DNA from: CALAED01 sp035765195
GTDB taxonomy: Bacteria > Actinomycetota > Actinomycetes > Streptosporangiales > Streptosporangiaceae
Length of the DNA: 64,000 nt
Direction of reading: 5' to 3'
Assembly: GCA_035765195.1 (NCBI GenBank)
Contig: DASTYC010000050.1
Coordinates: forward strand, 241,032 to 305,031
A program made the translations under genes and the position numbers. The notes under the pieces are model-generated. The model was not told the origin of the DNA. It saw only the letters and a list, made by a program, of their open reading frames with translations, and did no database searches. This document shows, one piece after another, positions 7,194-16,576 of the stretch; the stretch's first letter is position 1; each line of letters starts with the position of its first letter.

Positions 7194-8408
7194 TCAGAGC
7201 CGTTCGAAGATCATCGCCATGCCCTGGCCGCCCCCAACGCACATGGTCTCCAGGCCGAGTGTCTTGTCGTGGAACCGCAGGCTGTTGAGCAGAGTCGAGG
7301 TGATGCGGGCGCCGGTCATGCCGAACGGATGACCGACCGCGATCGCGCCTCCGTTGACGTTGAGCTTGTCCATGTCGACGCCGATGTCGCGGGCCGAGGG
7401 GAGCACCTGCGCGGCGAAGGCCTCGTTGATCTCGACGAGGTCGATGTCGTCGATCGTCATGCCGGCCCTGGCCAGCGCCTTCCGGGACGCCTCCACCGGA
7501 CCGAGCCCCATGATCTCGGGCGACAGCGCCGTCACACCGGAGGAGACGATGCGGGCGATCGGCGTGATGCCCAGCTCGGCGGCCTTGGTGTCGCTCATGA
7601 CCACGACGGCGGCCGCGCCATCGTTGAGCGGGCAGCAGTTGGCCGCCGTGACCGTGCCGTCAGGGCGGAACGCGGGCTTGAGCCCGGCGACCTTCTCCAA
7701 GGTGGTGCCCGGCCGCGGCCCGTCGTCCTTGGCGACGACCGTGCCGTCGGGCAGCGTGACCGGCGTGATGTCCTTCTCCCAGAACCCGTTGGCCAGCGCC
7801 TTCTCCGCGAGGTTTTGGGAACGGACGCCGAACTCGTCTTGCATTTCGCGCGTGATGCCGCGCAGTTGGGCGACGTTCTCGGCGGTCTGTCCCATCGCGA
7901 TGTAGACGTCGGGTATCGCGCCGTCCTCGCGCGGGTCGTGCCAGCTGCCCTCGCCCTCGGCGAGCTTGGCCGTACGGGCCTCGGCGTCGGCGAAGACGGG
8001 GTTCTTGGTCTCGGGCAGGCTGTCGCTGCTGCCCTTGACGAACCGGCTCACCATCTCGACGCCGGCCGAGATGATCACGTCGGCCTCGCCGGATTTGATC
8101 GCGTGGAAGGCCATCCGCGTGGTCTGCAGCGAGGACGAGCAGTAGCGGGTGATCGTCGCGCCCGGCACGTGATCCCATCCGAGCAGGATCGCGACCACGC
8201 GCGCCATGTTGTACCCCTGCTCGCCGCCGGGCAGCCCGCAGCCGAGAAGGAGGTCGTCGATGCCCTTCGGGTCGAGCTCCGGCACCTTTTCCAGGGCGGC
8301 CCGCACCATCTGGACGACCATGTCGTCTGGCCGCGCCTGCGTCAGCGATCCCTTGAACGCGCGGCCAATCGGCGAACGGGCGGTCGCGACGACAACAGCC
8401 TCGGGCAT
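7194..8408 (-). CDS. Acetyl-CoA acetyltransferase (thiolase)
   Basis: A 404-residue thiolase, the normal family length. It catalyses acyl-CoA plus acetyl-CoA condensation or cleavage, in fatty-acid beta-oxidation or acetoacetyl-CoA formation; which direction cannot be read from sequence. The N-terminal nucleophile lies in TRYCSSSLQTTRMA. NEAFAAQ, the His motif GGAIAVGHPFGMTGAR and the final catalytic Cys in CVGGGQGMA are all present. The start at 8408 is preferred over an upstream in-frame ATG (8435), because GAGGGAGA precedes it by 6 nt and the protein then begins MPEAVVVATARSPIGRAF as family members do. It is transcribed alone. The 8409-8538 gap behind it may hold its promoter. Confidence 0.92.
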   Translation of the reverse strand: MPEAVVVATARSPIGRAFKGSLTQARPDDMVVQMVRAALEKVPELDPKGIDDLLLGCGLPGGEQGYNMARVVAILLGWDHVPGATITRYCSSSLQTTRMAFHAIKSGEADVIISAGVEMVSRFVKGSSDSLPETKNPVFADAEARTAKLAEGEGSWHDPREDGAIPDVYIAMGQTAENVAQLRGITREMQDEFGVRSQNLAEKALANGFWEKDITPVTLPDGTVVAKDDGPRPGTTLEKVAGLKPAFRPDGTVTAANCCPLNDGAAAVVVMSDTKAAELGITPIARIVSSGVTALSPEIMGLGPVEASRKALARAGMTIDDIDLVEINEAFAAQVLPSARDIGVDMDKLNVNGGAIAVGHPFGMTGARITSTLLNSLRFHDKTLGLETMCVGGGQGMAMIFERL

Positions 8409-8538
8409 GACGGTCTCCCTCGTCTTGGCGGCCATGTGTTACCCACGGGTATAGGAGGAAACCTAACTCGTGCTAGGCATCCTCGCACTACCGGGGTGAC
8501 CCGGATCACGTCGACGTCGACGCGAGCTGGCGGAGGAG

Positions 8539-9972
8539 TCAGCCGTAAGCGCCGTACATGCCGGGCGTGGTGCCCTGGGTGTCGTGGACGGCGTGCAGGG
8601 CGCCGCGCTCGTCGCGCCACACCCGCCAGCCGTCGACCGCCCCGGTGTACCAGCCGGGCGGCGCGCCGGGAGCCGCCGCCCGCCGCCCCGTCGCCAGGTC
8701 GTACGCGCACAGCGCGGCGACCGGGTAGAAGTCCCGCTGTCCGACGATCTTCAAGGGCGGCGGCGAGACCGTGCAGAACGACCAGGTGCGCATCCCGGCG
8801 GGTGCGGTCGCCGCACCGCGCCGCAGGTCGTACGCGGCGCCGGCATGTCCGGGGACCAGGAACCCGATCGCGGACAGGTCGGCGGGGAACGACAGCCACC
8901 AGGTCGCCCGCGGGGCGGCGGCGGCCGGAAGCCGCGCCGTCGTACGGCCCGTCCGCGGGTCGAGCCGAACAAATCCGGCATAACGGCCTCGATCGTCGAC
9001 CGCGCGGGTGATCAACGCGACCGCCGGGCTGGCGCTGGGATAGACCCGCAACAACCGGGGTCGCCGCCACGCGAGCCGCCCGTCGGCCAGCCGCACGCCG
9101 AAGAACCCGAACGCCGACAGCCGCCTGCCGCCCCCCGCCTGGTACGGCGCGATGTGTCCGACCAAGACGTCGCCCAGCGCGCCGAAGTCCCAGCCGCCGG
9201 TGAGGTTGATACCGGGACCGACGGCCGCGTCGACGGCGAACGACCAGAGGACCGCGCCGGTGCGCAGGTCGTGCGCTTCGAGGACGGGCCGGCGGGCCAT
9301 CCGGAACACCACCACGCGGCGCGCGTCGGACCACTCGACCTCGGCGATGCCGGGAAGGCGCCACAGGCCCTTGCCGGTGGCGGGATCGAGGGCGGCGAAG
9401 TTGGCGCTCGCGCGGGCCGTGGACTGCGACACGCAGACGTACGGGCCGCAGCGGGCCGGACCGAACGTGGAGTCGATCGGCCGGGCCCAGCGCTCCCGGC
9501 CGGTGCGCGCGTCACGCGCCACCAAGGTCGCCCGAGCGGCCCCCGCCGCCCCGGCTCCGGCCCCGGGCGACTTGGCTCCCGGCGACCCGGCGCCCGCCGG
9601 TCGCGGCTCGAGGGCGGCGACGAGCGCCGCCCGGCCAGGCGCGCCGACAACGGCCGGCGGCTGTACGCCCATTCCGGCGAGCCGTCCGGCCATCGTCGCC
9701 GGTTGTGTCCACAGCCGCCTGCCGCCGGCCAGGTCGAACACGGCCGTTTGCAGGCGCCCGTCGCCGCGCAGCTCGGTCACCGCGGTCACGCCGGCGCCGA
9801 CCGCGGGCCTGCTGACGACGTTGACCCCCGTGTTTGTCCACGTGGCACCGTCGGGGGCGCCGCCCTTGGCCCCTGCCTCGTCTCCCGAACAACCGGCGGC
9901 GAGTGCCGCGACGACCACAAGATGTACCGATATAACCGCGGAAAGTAGTCGCGGGCGGCTGTGTCGGTGCAT
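8539..9972 (-). CDS. Beta-propeller (PQQ-like) lipoprotein
   Basis: A 477-residue predicted lipoprotein. The signal peptide (MHRHSRPRLLSAVISVHLVV...) ends in the lipobox LAAG-C. The body is a run of beta-propeller-type blades with a recurring pattern of DxxTGxxLW: FDLAGGRRLW, RDARTGRERW, LDPATGKGLW, DLRTGAVLW, LDPRTGRTTAR. Such PQQ-like propellers without a dehydrogenase domain usually serve as binding scaffolds on the outer face of the membrane. The ligand is unknown. The start at 9972 is set by AGGAG 8 nt upstream and by the signal peptide; the frame runs open 49 codons further but without a signal. There is an Ala/Gly/Pro-rich insertion after the first blades. Confidence 0.8.
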   Translation of the reverse strand: MHRHSRPRLLSAVISVHLVVVAALAAGCSGDEAGAKGGAPDGATWTNTGVNVVSRPAVGAGVTAVTELRGDGRLQTAVFDLAGGRRLWTQPATMAGRLAGMGVQPPAVVGAPGRAALVAALEPRPAGAGSPGAKSPGAGAGAAGAARATLVARDARTGRERWARPIDSTFGPARCGPYVCVSQSTARASANFAALDPATGKGLWRLPGIAEVEWSDARRVVVFRMARRPVLEAHDLRTGAVLWSFAVDAAVGPGINLTGGWDFGALGDVLVGHIAPYQAGGGRRLSAFGFFGVRLADGRLAWRRPRLLRVYPSASPAVALITRAVDDRGRYAGFVRLDPRTGRTTARLPAAAAPRATWWLSFPADLSAIGFLVPGHAGAAYDLRRGAATAPAGMRTWSFCTVSPPPLKIVGQRDFYPVAALCAYDLATGRRAAAPGAPPGWYTGAVDGWRVWRDERGALHAVHDTQGTTPGMYGAYG

Positions 9973-10266
9973 GGCGGTGGCTCCTGGGGTATGTCGTTCG
10001 ACGGACGGTGCGTCGCGAGCGTCACGAGCGTCACGAACGATCTGATCGACGGGGCGGGCCGGCGTGACGGGCGCGCCGGCGGCGCGGCGGTCACCGACGC
10101 TAGCAGCACGAGGTGACATCGGTCCGTGACTTCGCGAAGACGGACGGTGGCGGTCGCGCGGCGGCCCGTGGCGGACGCCGCTCAGCGGCCCGCCGGACCC
10201 CCGTCCAGGTCACGCGGTCGGCTACCGTCTGACCGGGACCACATCTGACCGACAAGGATGTCGCTG

Positions 10267-11673
10267 GTGGACGTACATGAGTCGTTGCTCGACCTGATGG
10301 GGAACACGCCGCTCGTACGGTTGCGCAGGGTCACGGCCGGGCGCGCGCCGCGCGTGTATGCCAAGGTCGAGTACTTCAACCCGGGCGGCTCGGTGAAGGA
10401 CCGCATCGCGGTGCGCATGATCGAGGCGGCCGAGGCCTCGGGCGCGCTCCGGCCCGGCGGCACGATCGTCGAGCCGACCTCGGGCAACACGGGGGTCGGG
10501 CTGGCGATCGCGGCGCAGGAGAAGGGCTACCGCTGCGTGTTCGTCTGCCCGGACAAAGTGGCGCACGACAAGATCAGCGTGCTGCGCGCCTACGGCGCCG
10601 AGGTCGTCGTGTGCCCGGGCGCCGTCGCACCGGATCATCCGGACTCGTACTACTCCGTCTCCGATCGGCTGGCCCGGGAGACTCCGGGCGGGTGGAAACC
10701 CGACCAGTACGCCAACCCGGACAACCCGCGCTCGCATTATGAGACCACCGGTCCGGAGATCTGGACCCAGACCGACGGCCTGGTGACCCACTTCGTCGCG
10801 GGCATCGGCACCGGCGGCACCATCACCGGCACCGGCCGCTATCTCAAGGACGTCTCCGGCGGCCGGGTGCAGATCATCGGTGCCGACCCCGAGGGCTCGG
10901 TGTACTCCGGCGGGTCGGGCCGCCCCTATCTCGTCGAGGGCGTCGGCGAGGACATCTGGCCCCAGACATACGACAGGAACGTGTGCGACCGGGTCATGGC
11001 GATCAGCGACCGCGACTCGTTCTTGATGACGAGGCGGCTGGCACGCGAGGAGGCGCTGCTGGTCGGCGGCTCCTGTGGCCTGGCCGTGGTGGCCGCGCTG
11101 CGCGTGGCCGACGACGCCGGACCGGACGACGTCATCGTCGTGCTGCTGCCGGACGGCGGCCGCGGCTACCTTTCCAAGATCTTCAACGACGACTGGATGG
11201 CCGACTACGGATTCATTCCGTCCTCGGCCGGCGAGGCCGACGTGGCGGCGGTGCTGGCGCGCAAGGTCGCGCTGGCCAAGGAGGGCCGGGACGGCGAGGC
11301 GCTGCCGGAGTTCGTGCACGTCCACCCCGGCGAGACCGTCGGTACGGCGGTCTCGGTCATGCGCGAGTACAACGTGTCGCAGTTGCCGGTCATGAAGGAG
11401 GAGCCGCCGGTCATGGCCGCCGAGGTGGTCGGCTCGATCGTGGAGCGCGACCTCCTCGACGCGCTGGTGCACGGGCGGGCCGGGCTCGACGACGCCCTGC
11501 AGGGCCACATGTCCGAGCCGCTGCCGATGATCGGCTCCGGTGAGGCGATCAGCCGGGCGTACGGCGTGCTGGAGAAGTCGGGCGCGGCGGTCGTGCTGGT
11601 CGACGGCAAGCCGACCGGACTCATCACCCGGCAGGACCTCCTCGCCTTCCTCGCGAGCACCTCGACCGGCTGA
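10267..11673 (+). CDS. cbs: Cystathionine beta-synthase
   Basis: A 468-residue PLP enzyme. It condenses serine (or O-acetylserine) with homocysteine to cystathionine, the first step of reverse transsulfuration. The catalytic lysine is in NPGGSVKDRI, the phosphate-binding loop is GTGGTITGTGRYLK, and SGNTGVG binds substrate. The catalytic domain covers about residues 1-310. Two CBS domains follow (about 335-395 and 405-460), the arrangement of full-length CBS. GTG 10267 has AAGGA 8 nt upstream; the in-frame ATG 10258 has no site and is the alternative start. A cystathionine gamma-synthase lies 2.5 kb downstream, so sulphur amino-acid genes are loosely grouped around the intervening MMPL gene. 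Confidence 0.93.
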   Translation: MDVHESLLDLMGNTPLVRLRRVTAGRAPRVYAKVEYFNPGGSVKDRIAVRMIEAAEASGALRPGGTIVEPTSGNTGVGLAIAAQEKGYRCVFVCPDKVAHDKISVLRAYGAEVVVCPGAVAPDHPDSYYSVSDRLARETPGGWKPDQYANPDNPRSHYETTGPEIWTQTDGLVTHFVAGIGTGGTITGTGRYLKDVSGGRVQIIGADPEGSVYSGGSGRPYLVEGVGEDIWPQTYDRNVCDRVMAISDRDSFLMTRRLAREEALLVGGSCGLAVVAALRVADDAGPDDVIVVLLPDGGRGYLSKIFNDDWMADYGFIPSSAGEADVAAVLARKVALAKEGRDGEALPEFVHVHPGETVGTAVSVMREYNVSQLPVMKEEPPVMAAEVVGSIVERDLLDALVHGRAGLDDALQGHMSEPLPMIGSGEAISRAYGVLEKSGAAVVLVDGKPTGLITRQDLLAFLASTSTG

Positions 11674-11694
11674 CGGGGCCGTCTCACGGCATGC

Positions 11695-11734
11695 GCTCCG
11701 CCGCCCGGGGGCGCGGGCCCCCGGGCGGCGGAGC
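11695..11734. terminator. 18-bp bidirectional terminator
   Basis: GCTCCGCCGCCCGGGGGC (11695-11712) pairs perfectly with 11717-11734 around a GCGG loop. It separates the convergent cystathionine beta-synthase and MMPL transporter genes. There is no U-tract, as is common for GC-rich actinobacterial terminators. Confidence 0.8.
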
Positions 11735-11742
11735 GTCGGCGG

Positions 11743-13917
11743 TCAGCCGCGCCACGCGGGCTCCGGCCGGGTGACGGCGGCCTCGCCGGCGCCGCCTCCG
11801 CGGCCGGTGGGCCGGTCGCCGTGACCCGGCCACCAGGCCGTGTGGCCGATCAGCGCGGTCAGCGCCGGTACGAGGAACGCCGACATCACGAAGGCCGACA
11901 ACATGATGCCGATGGCGACGCCGAAGCCGAGCTGCTTGAGGAACAGCACCGGCGCCAGCATCAAGACCGCGAACGTGCCGGCGAGGATCAGGCCGGCCGC
12001 CGCGACCGTGGGGGCGCCGTGCTCGACCGCGAGCGCGGCCGCTCGCCGCGGCTCGTGGCCCTCCTTCGCCTCCTCGCGCAACCGGGCGATCATCAAGATG
12101 TTGTAGTCGGTCCCGATGGCCAGCACGAACAGATACATGATGATCGGCAGCTGGAAGGTCACCCCGGGTTTGTCCAGGACGCCCATGTAGGCGTACACCG
12201 CGGACCCGATGGTGGCGGCGAAGCCCAGCAGCACGGCGGCGACCAGGTACAGCGGCGCGATGAGGCTGCGCAGCAGCAGGGCGAGGATCAGCGCGATGAG
12301 CACCGCGGCCACCGGCAAGATGACAGAAAGGTCCCGGTTGTTCGCGGAGTTGATGTCGGCGAAGATCGCGGTGTTCCCGCCGACCAGTGCCCGCGTGCCC
12401 GGCGGTGCGGCCTCGTGCACCGCGTCGCGCAGCGGCCCGCGGACCAGGCTGATCGATTCGTTCGACACCGGGTTCTTCTCCAGGGCCAGGTCGACGCGGG
12501 CGATGCTCGGGTCCTGGCTGGGCTCCTGCGCCGGCTGCACGCTGCCCACGCCGGGCGCGCTCCTCGCCGCCGCGGCGAAGGTCGCGATCTGGTCCTTCGA
12601 CAGCGGCTGCCCGTCGGTGCTGCGCAGGTAGACCTCGGTCGGGGTGAGCAGCCCCGCCGGGAAGCCCTTTTGCATCTCCTTGCCGGCCCTGGCCGACTCG
12701 GTGTTCTGCGGGAACCCCGCGTTGAAGTCGTAGTCGGCCTTGAACCCGAGCGTGCCCACCGCCAGGATGATCATCAGGCCGCCCGTGACGAGCGCGACGA
12801 CGCCGGGCCGCCGTCCGACCAGGCCGCCCAGCCGCGCCGGGACGGTTGCCTTCGGCTGCTTCTTCCAGGCCTTCGACGGCCAGAACACGGCGGGACCGAG
12901 GAGCGAGATGATCGCCGGGATCAGCGTCAGCGCCGTCACCAGCATCACGCCCACCGAGATGGCCAGCGCCGGGCCCAGCGAGCCGAACCCGCCGAACGTG
13001 GCCAGCAGCAGCACGAGGAAAGCGACGATGACGGCCCCCGCGGCCGAGGCGATGACCTCGCCGACCCTTTCGACCGCCACGATCATCGCGGTCTTCTTGT
13101 CGTCACCGGCGCGCAGTCGCTCGCGGTAGCGGAACAGCAGGAACAAGATGTAGTCCGTGCCGATGCCGAACAGCACGATCAGGACGATGGTCTGCAGGTC
13201 CTGTTCGACGTTGAAGCCGAACGCCTTGCCGGCCAGCGCGACCAGCGATGTCGACACCTGCAGCACAACGCCGATCACCAGGATCGGCAACAACGCGGCG
13301 AGCGGCGCGCGGAAGATCAGCAGGATCAGTCCGATGATCAGGATGAAGGTGGCGATCCCGACGACCTGCAGCGCGGTCTCGAACGAGTCCTCGTTGTCGG
13401 CGAAGCCCGCCACGTCGCCGCCGACGAGAGCGGTCAGGCCGGATCCCTGCAACTGTCCCGGCAGCGCCGCGCGGATGTCGCGGACGGCCTCGGTCAGCGC
13501 CTGGTCATCTTGGGCCTTCCCCTGCAACGTCACGTTGATGAGCTGGACCGACCTGTTGGGGGCCACCGTCCCCGGCCCGCTCAGCACGTTCGTCACGGTC
13601 GCGATGTGCTCGTCCCGCAGCCCCTGCGCGACTTGGCCGACCTTGGCGCTGTCGGCCTGCGTCAGCGGCCGCCCATCGGACCGCTTGACGACGACCAGCG
13701 CCGACTGGGTGTTCTCGTCCCGGTCCGGGTAGGCCTTCTTGGCCACTTCGATGGCCTGGACGGACTCGTACTTGCTGGGCAGGAAGCTGCCCTGGTCCGC
13801 CTTGGTGATCTCGCTGATCTTCGGGGAAAACGCGATGATGGCGATGGCCGCGACGAGCCACGCGACAATCGTCCACCACGGATGTCTGACGACGGTACGT
13901 CCCAGCCGGCCGAACAC
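11743..13917 (-). CDS. MMPL/RND-family transporter
   Basis: A 724-residue membrane protein of the MmpL/RND superfamily, length and layout typical. It has an N-terminal span, a large extracytoplasmic loop (residues about 40-180), a cluster of spans, a second large loop (about 400-510) and a second span cluster. The internal duplication shows in matching motifs: FGIGTDYILFLLFRYRERLR in the first half and LAIGTDYNILMIARLREEAK in the second. Both carry the GTDY signature of the proton pathway. Relatives export lipids, antibiotics or cell-envelope precursors; the substrate is not apparent. GTG 13917 has AAGGAG upstream. The C-terminal 30 residues are Gly/Arg-rich. Confidence 0.9.
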   Translation of the reverse strand: MFGRLGRTVVRHPWWTIVAWLVAAIAIIAFSPKISEITKADQGSFLPSKYESVQAIEVAKKAYPDRDENTQSALVVVKRSDGRPLTQADSAKVGQVAQGLRDEHIATVTNVLSGPGTVAPNRSVQLINVTLQGKAQDDQALTEAVRDIRAALPGQLQGSGLTALVGGDVAGFADNEDSFETALQVVGIATFILIIGLILLIFRAPLAALLPILVIGVVLQVSTSLVALAGKAFGFNVEQDLQTIVLIVLFGIGTDYILFLLFRYRERLRAGDDKKTAMIVAVERVGEVIASAAGAVIVAFLVLLLATFGGFGSLGPALAISVGVMLVTALTLIPAIISLLGPAVFWPSKAWKKQPKATVPARLGGLVGRRPGVVALVTGGLMIILAVGTLGFKADYDFNAGFPQNTESARAGKEMQKGFPAGLLTPTEVYLRSTDGQPLSKDQIATFAAAARSAPGVGSVQPAQEPSQDPSIARVDLALEKNPVSNESISLVRGPLRDAVHEAAPPGTRALVGGNTAIFADINSANNRDLSVILPVAAVLIALILALLLRSLIAPLYLVAAVLLGFAATIGSAVYAYMGVLDKPGVTFQLPIIMYLFVLAIGTDYNILMIARLREEAKEGHEPRRAAALAVEHGAPTVAAAGLILAGTFAVLMLAPVLFLKQLGFGVAIGIMLSAFVMSAFLVPALTALIGHTAWWPGHGDRPTGRGGGAGEAAVTRPEPAWRG

Positions 13918-14195
13918 GAGGGCTCCTTAGTCGTGGGTCAACGCACGATTTTGATCGATTGGATTCCCTCTGACAGTAAGGACGCGAAGCCCACCAAACC
14001 TCCCCACAGCAGTTGAATTCGTGAGTCGTACCTTCGGGGGATCTCGCTCCTCCTCCGGTATGGCGGAGCGCGTCGCCGGGCGTTGCCTTCGCCACTGCCG
14101 GCGTATTGCCCGGGGGAATTTGCCGAGGGTATTGCCGGCGGTACTGCCGGAGGTGCGGCCTCGTCGTCGGCGACGTCGCCGGTAGCCTCGTGGTC

Positions 14196-15383
14196 ATGCA
14201 GGATTTCAGCGACGGGGCTGAGGAGCCGGCGGCCGACGGCGACGCGCGGTCGGGCTTTGACACGCTGGCCATCCACGCCGGTCAAGAGCCCGACCCCCGC
14301 ACGGGCGCGGTCGTGCCGCCGATCTACCAGGTCTCCACCTACAAGCAGGACCGCATCGGCGCGCCGCGCGCCGGTTACGAATACAGCCGCACCGCGAACC
14401 CCACCCGCGCCGGGCTCGAGGAATGCCTCGCCGCCCTCGAAGGCGGCGCGCGTGGCCTGGCCTTCGCCTCCGGGATGGCCGCCGAGGACACCCTCCTCCG
14501 GACGATCTGCCGCCCCGGCGATCACGTCGTGATCCCCGGTGACGCGTACGGCGGTACGTACCGGTTGTTCGACAAGGTGCTGCGGCCGTGGGGGCTCGAG
14601 TACACCCCGGCGCCGCTCGGCGATATCGCCGCGGTACGGGCGGCCGTGCGGCCGGAGACGAAGGTGATCTGGGCCGAGACGCCGACCAACCCGCTGCTGG
14701 GCATCGCCGACATCGCCGCGCTCGCGCAGGTCGCGGCCGAGGCGGGCGCGCTGCTGGTCGTGGACAACACCTTCGCCTCGCCCTACCTGCAACAGCCGCT
14801 CGCGCTCGGCGCGGACGTCGTCGTCCACTCCACCACCAAGTATCTGGGCGGCCACTCCGACGTGCTGGGCGGCGCCGTGGTCGTCGCCGACCCCGGACTC
14901 GGCGAGCGGCTCGCGTTCCACCAGAACGCGATGGGCGCGGTCGCCGGGCCGTTCGACGCGTGGCTGACGCAGCGCGGCGTCAAGACGCTCGGCGTGCGCA
15001 TGGAACGGCACTGCGCCAACGCCGCCGCCGTGGCGCGGATGCTCACCCGGCACCCGCGGGTCGCCGAGGTCTACTACCCGGGCCTGCCCGACCATCCCGG
15101 CCACGACACCGCCGTCAAGCAGATGCGCGGGTTCGGCGGGATGGTCTCGTTCCGGCTGGCGGAGGGGGAGGCGGCCGCCATCGCCGTCTGCGAGCGGGCC
15201 AAGCTCTTCACGCTGGGCGAGTCGCTCGGCGGGGTCGAGTCGCTGATCGAGCATCCCGGGCGGATGACCCACGCCTCGGCCGCCGGTTCGCCGCTCGAGG
15301 TGCCCGCCGATCTGGTGCGGCTCTCGGTCGGCATCGAGGACGCCGACGATCTATTGCGGGATCTCGAGCAGGCCATCGCCTGA
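14196..15383 (+). CDS. metB: Cystathionine gamma-synthase/lyase family enzyme
   Basis: A 395-residue Cys/Met-metabolism PLP enzyme. The fold is complete: GTFAIHAG-like start (FDTLAIHAGQEPDPRTGAVV), YEYSRTANPTR substrate-binding segment, YGGTYRLF, and the PLP lysine in STTKYLGGHSDVLGG. The final SVGIEDADDLLRDLEQA is the standard C-terminus. The family includes synthases and lyases that sequence alone separates poorly; cystathionine gamma-synthase is the usual call for this type in actinobacteria. ATG 14196 is the likely start, with GTG 14190 an alternative; neither has a good ribosome site. Upstream (about 14100-14160) is a run of degenerate TTGCCGG/GCCGGCGG words of no known role. Confidence 0.88.
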   Translation: MQDFSDGAEEPAADGDARSGFDTLAIHAGQEPDPRTGAVVPPIYQVSTYKQDRIGAPRAGYEYSRTANPTRAGLEECLAALEGGARGLAFASGMAAEDTLLRTICRPGDHVVIPGDAYGGTYRLFDKVLRPWGLEYTPAPLGDIAAVRAAVRPETKVIWAETPTNPLLGIADIAALAQVAAEAGALLVVDNTFASPYLQQPLALGADVVVHSTTKYLGGHSDVLGGAVVVADPGLGERLAFHQNAMGAVAGPFDAWLTQRGVKTLGVRMERHCANAAAVARMLTRHPRVAEVYYPGLPDHPGHDTAVKQMRGFGGMVSFRLAEGEAAAIAVCERAKLFTLGESLGGVESLIEHPGRMTHASAAGSPLEVPADLVRLSVGIEDADDLLRDLEQAIA

Positions 15384-15469
15384 CCCCCTATGATGTCGCC
15401 AGCCAGTCGTCACTGGCGGCGTAACGGGCGACGTATCAGGTCGTCAGCCCGGGGTGGAGAGGGGCGCTG

Positions 15470-16552
15470 GTGCGGGCGACCGGTCGGGCTGGCAGCGCTC
15501 GGGGAGCGCGGAGTTCTCGAGGCACGCACGGGCCGCGTCCGACGCGTCCGGCGCGTCCGGCGCGGGCCGCGGGCGCGGCGGCGACCGCCGTCGCCACGAT
15601 CGTCGCTCTCGTCGCACCCGTGCCGGGCCGGCCCGACGCGGCGCACGCCTCCTCGATCCGCCCGAACGGTGCCACCCGTGGCGGCGATCCGCCCGTCGTG
15701 CGGCTGGTCGTGGGGGCCACGCAGACCATCTACGCGCCGCGGCGCGTGCACGAGGCGACGTTCGCCTACGGCGGCGACCCCGCGCAGCGCTTCGACGCGT
15801 ACTGGACGGTCCGGCTGGGCGACCCCGCGGGTTGGGCCGAGCGGCGACCCGGCGTCTTGATCCTGCACGGCGGCTACTGGCTCGGCGGCGACAAGTCGAC
15901 GTGGCGGGCGACCGCCAGGCGGCTGGCGGCCCGCGGCTACGTGGTCTTCTCGGCCAACTACCGGCTCAGCGGGCGGGCGCCCTGGCCGGCCCAGCTCCAA
16001 GACGCCGCCGCCGCGCTCGGCTACATCCAGCGGCACGCGCGCACGTTCCGCCTCGATCCGCGTCGCATGGTCGTCATCGGGTCTTCGGCGGGCGGCCAGC
16101 TCGCCACGATGCTGGGCGCGGTGGGCGGGGTGAACGCGCCGGGCGCCCGGCGGCTGCGCGGCGTGGTCGCCCTGTCGCCCGTCAACGCCCCGTATCTCGC
16201 CTACGTGCACGGCGGGCGCGACGACGCCACCGCCCGCCAGCGCAAGCTGCGCCGGGCCGTCACCAGGTTGGTCCACTGCGCGCCCGGCGGCCTCGACGCG
16301 GCCGCCTGTCTGACCCGGATGGGCGGGGCCACGCCGCGGATCACCCCCGCCGCGGTGCCGATGCTGTTCGTGCATTCGCGGCACGACTTCGTGCCGGTGA
16401 CGCAGAGCGCGGCGGTGCAGGACGCGCTGGCGCTGGCCGGGGTGTCGGCCGACCTCAAGAGCGTGCCCGGCGCGAGGCACGGCGGCGGCCTGCTGCGCGT
16501 CCGCCGTGTCTACGCGATGGTCGTGAACTGGATCGACGCGGTCACGTCGTAG
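15470..16552 (+). CDS. Secreted alpha/beta hydrolase (esterase/lipase-like)
   Basis: A 360-residue protein. A basic N-terminus is followed by a hydrophobic stretch and AHA-type site (about residues 35-60), suggesting Sec or Tat export. The catalytic domain is an HSL/BD-FAE-like alpha/beta hydrolase: oxyanion motif HGGYWLGGD, nucleophile elbow GSSAGGQ, acid in VHSRHDFVP and the histidine in GARHGGG. It probably hydrolyses esters or peptides outside the membrane; no substrate can be named. Two Cys residues (HCAPGG and AACLT) in the lid region could form a disulphide. GTG 15470 has a GAGAGGGG site 8 nt upstream. The gene ends convergent with the next one, 24 nt away. Confidence 0.82.
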   Translation: MRATGRAGSARGARSSRGTHGPRPTRPARPARAAGAAATAVATIVALVAPVPGRPDAAHASSIRPNGATRGGDPPVVRLVVGATQTIYAPRRVHEATFAYGGDPAQRFDAYWTVRLGDPAGWAERRPGVLILHGGYWLGGDKSTWRATARRLAARGYVVFSANYRLSGRAPWPAQLQDAAAALGYIQRHARTFRLDPRRMVVIGSSAGGQLATMLGAVGGVNAPGARRLRGVVALSPVNAPYLAYVHGGRDDATARQRKLRRAVTRLVHCAPGGLDAAACLTRMGGATPRITPAAVPMLFVHSRHDFVPVTQSAAVQDALALAGVSADLKSVPGARHGGGLLRVRRVYAMVVNWIDAVTS

Positions 16553-16576
16553 ACCGCGACGGCAGGGCGGCCGCGG

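Noticed and set aside
11821..14016. 731-codon plus-strand frame
   Set aside because: It is a Gln/Arg/Asp-rich mirror of the MMPL transporter gene, without any family motif.
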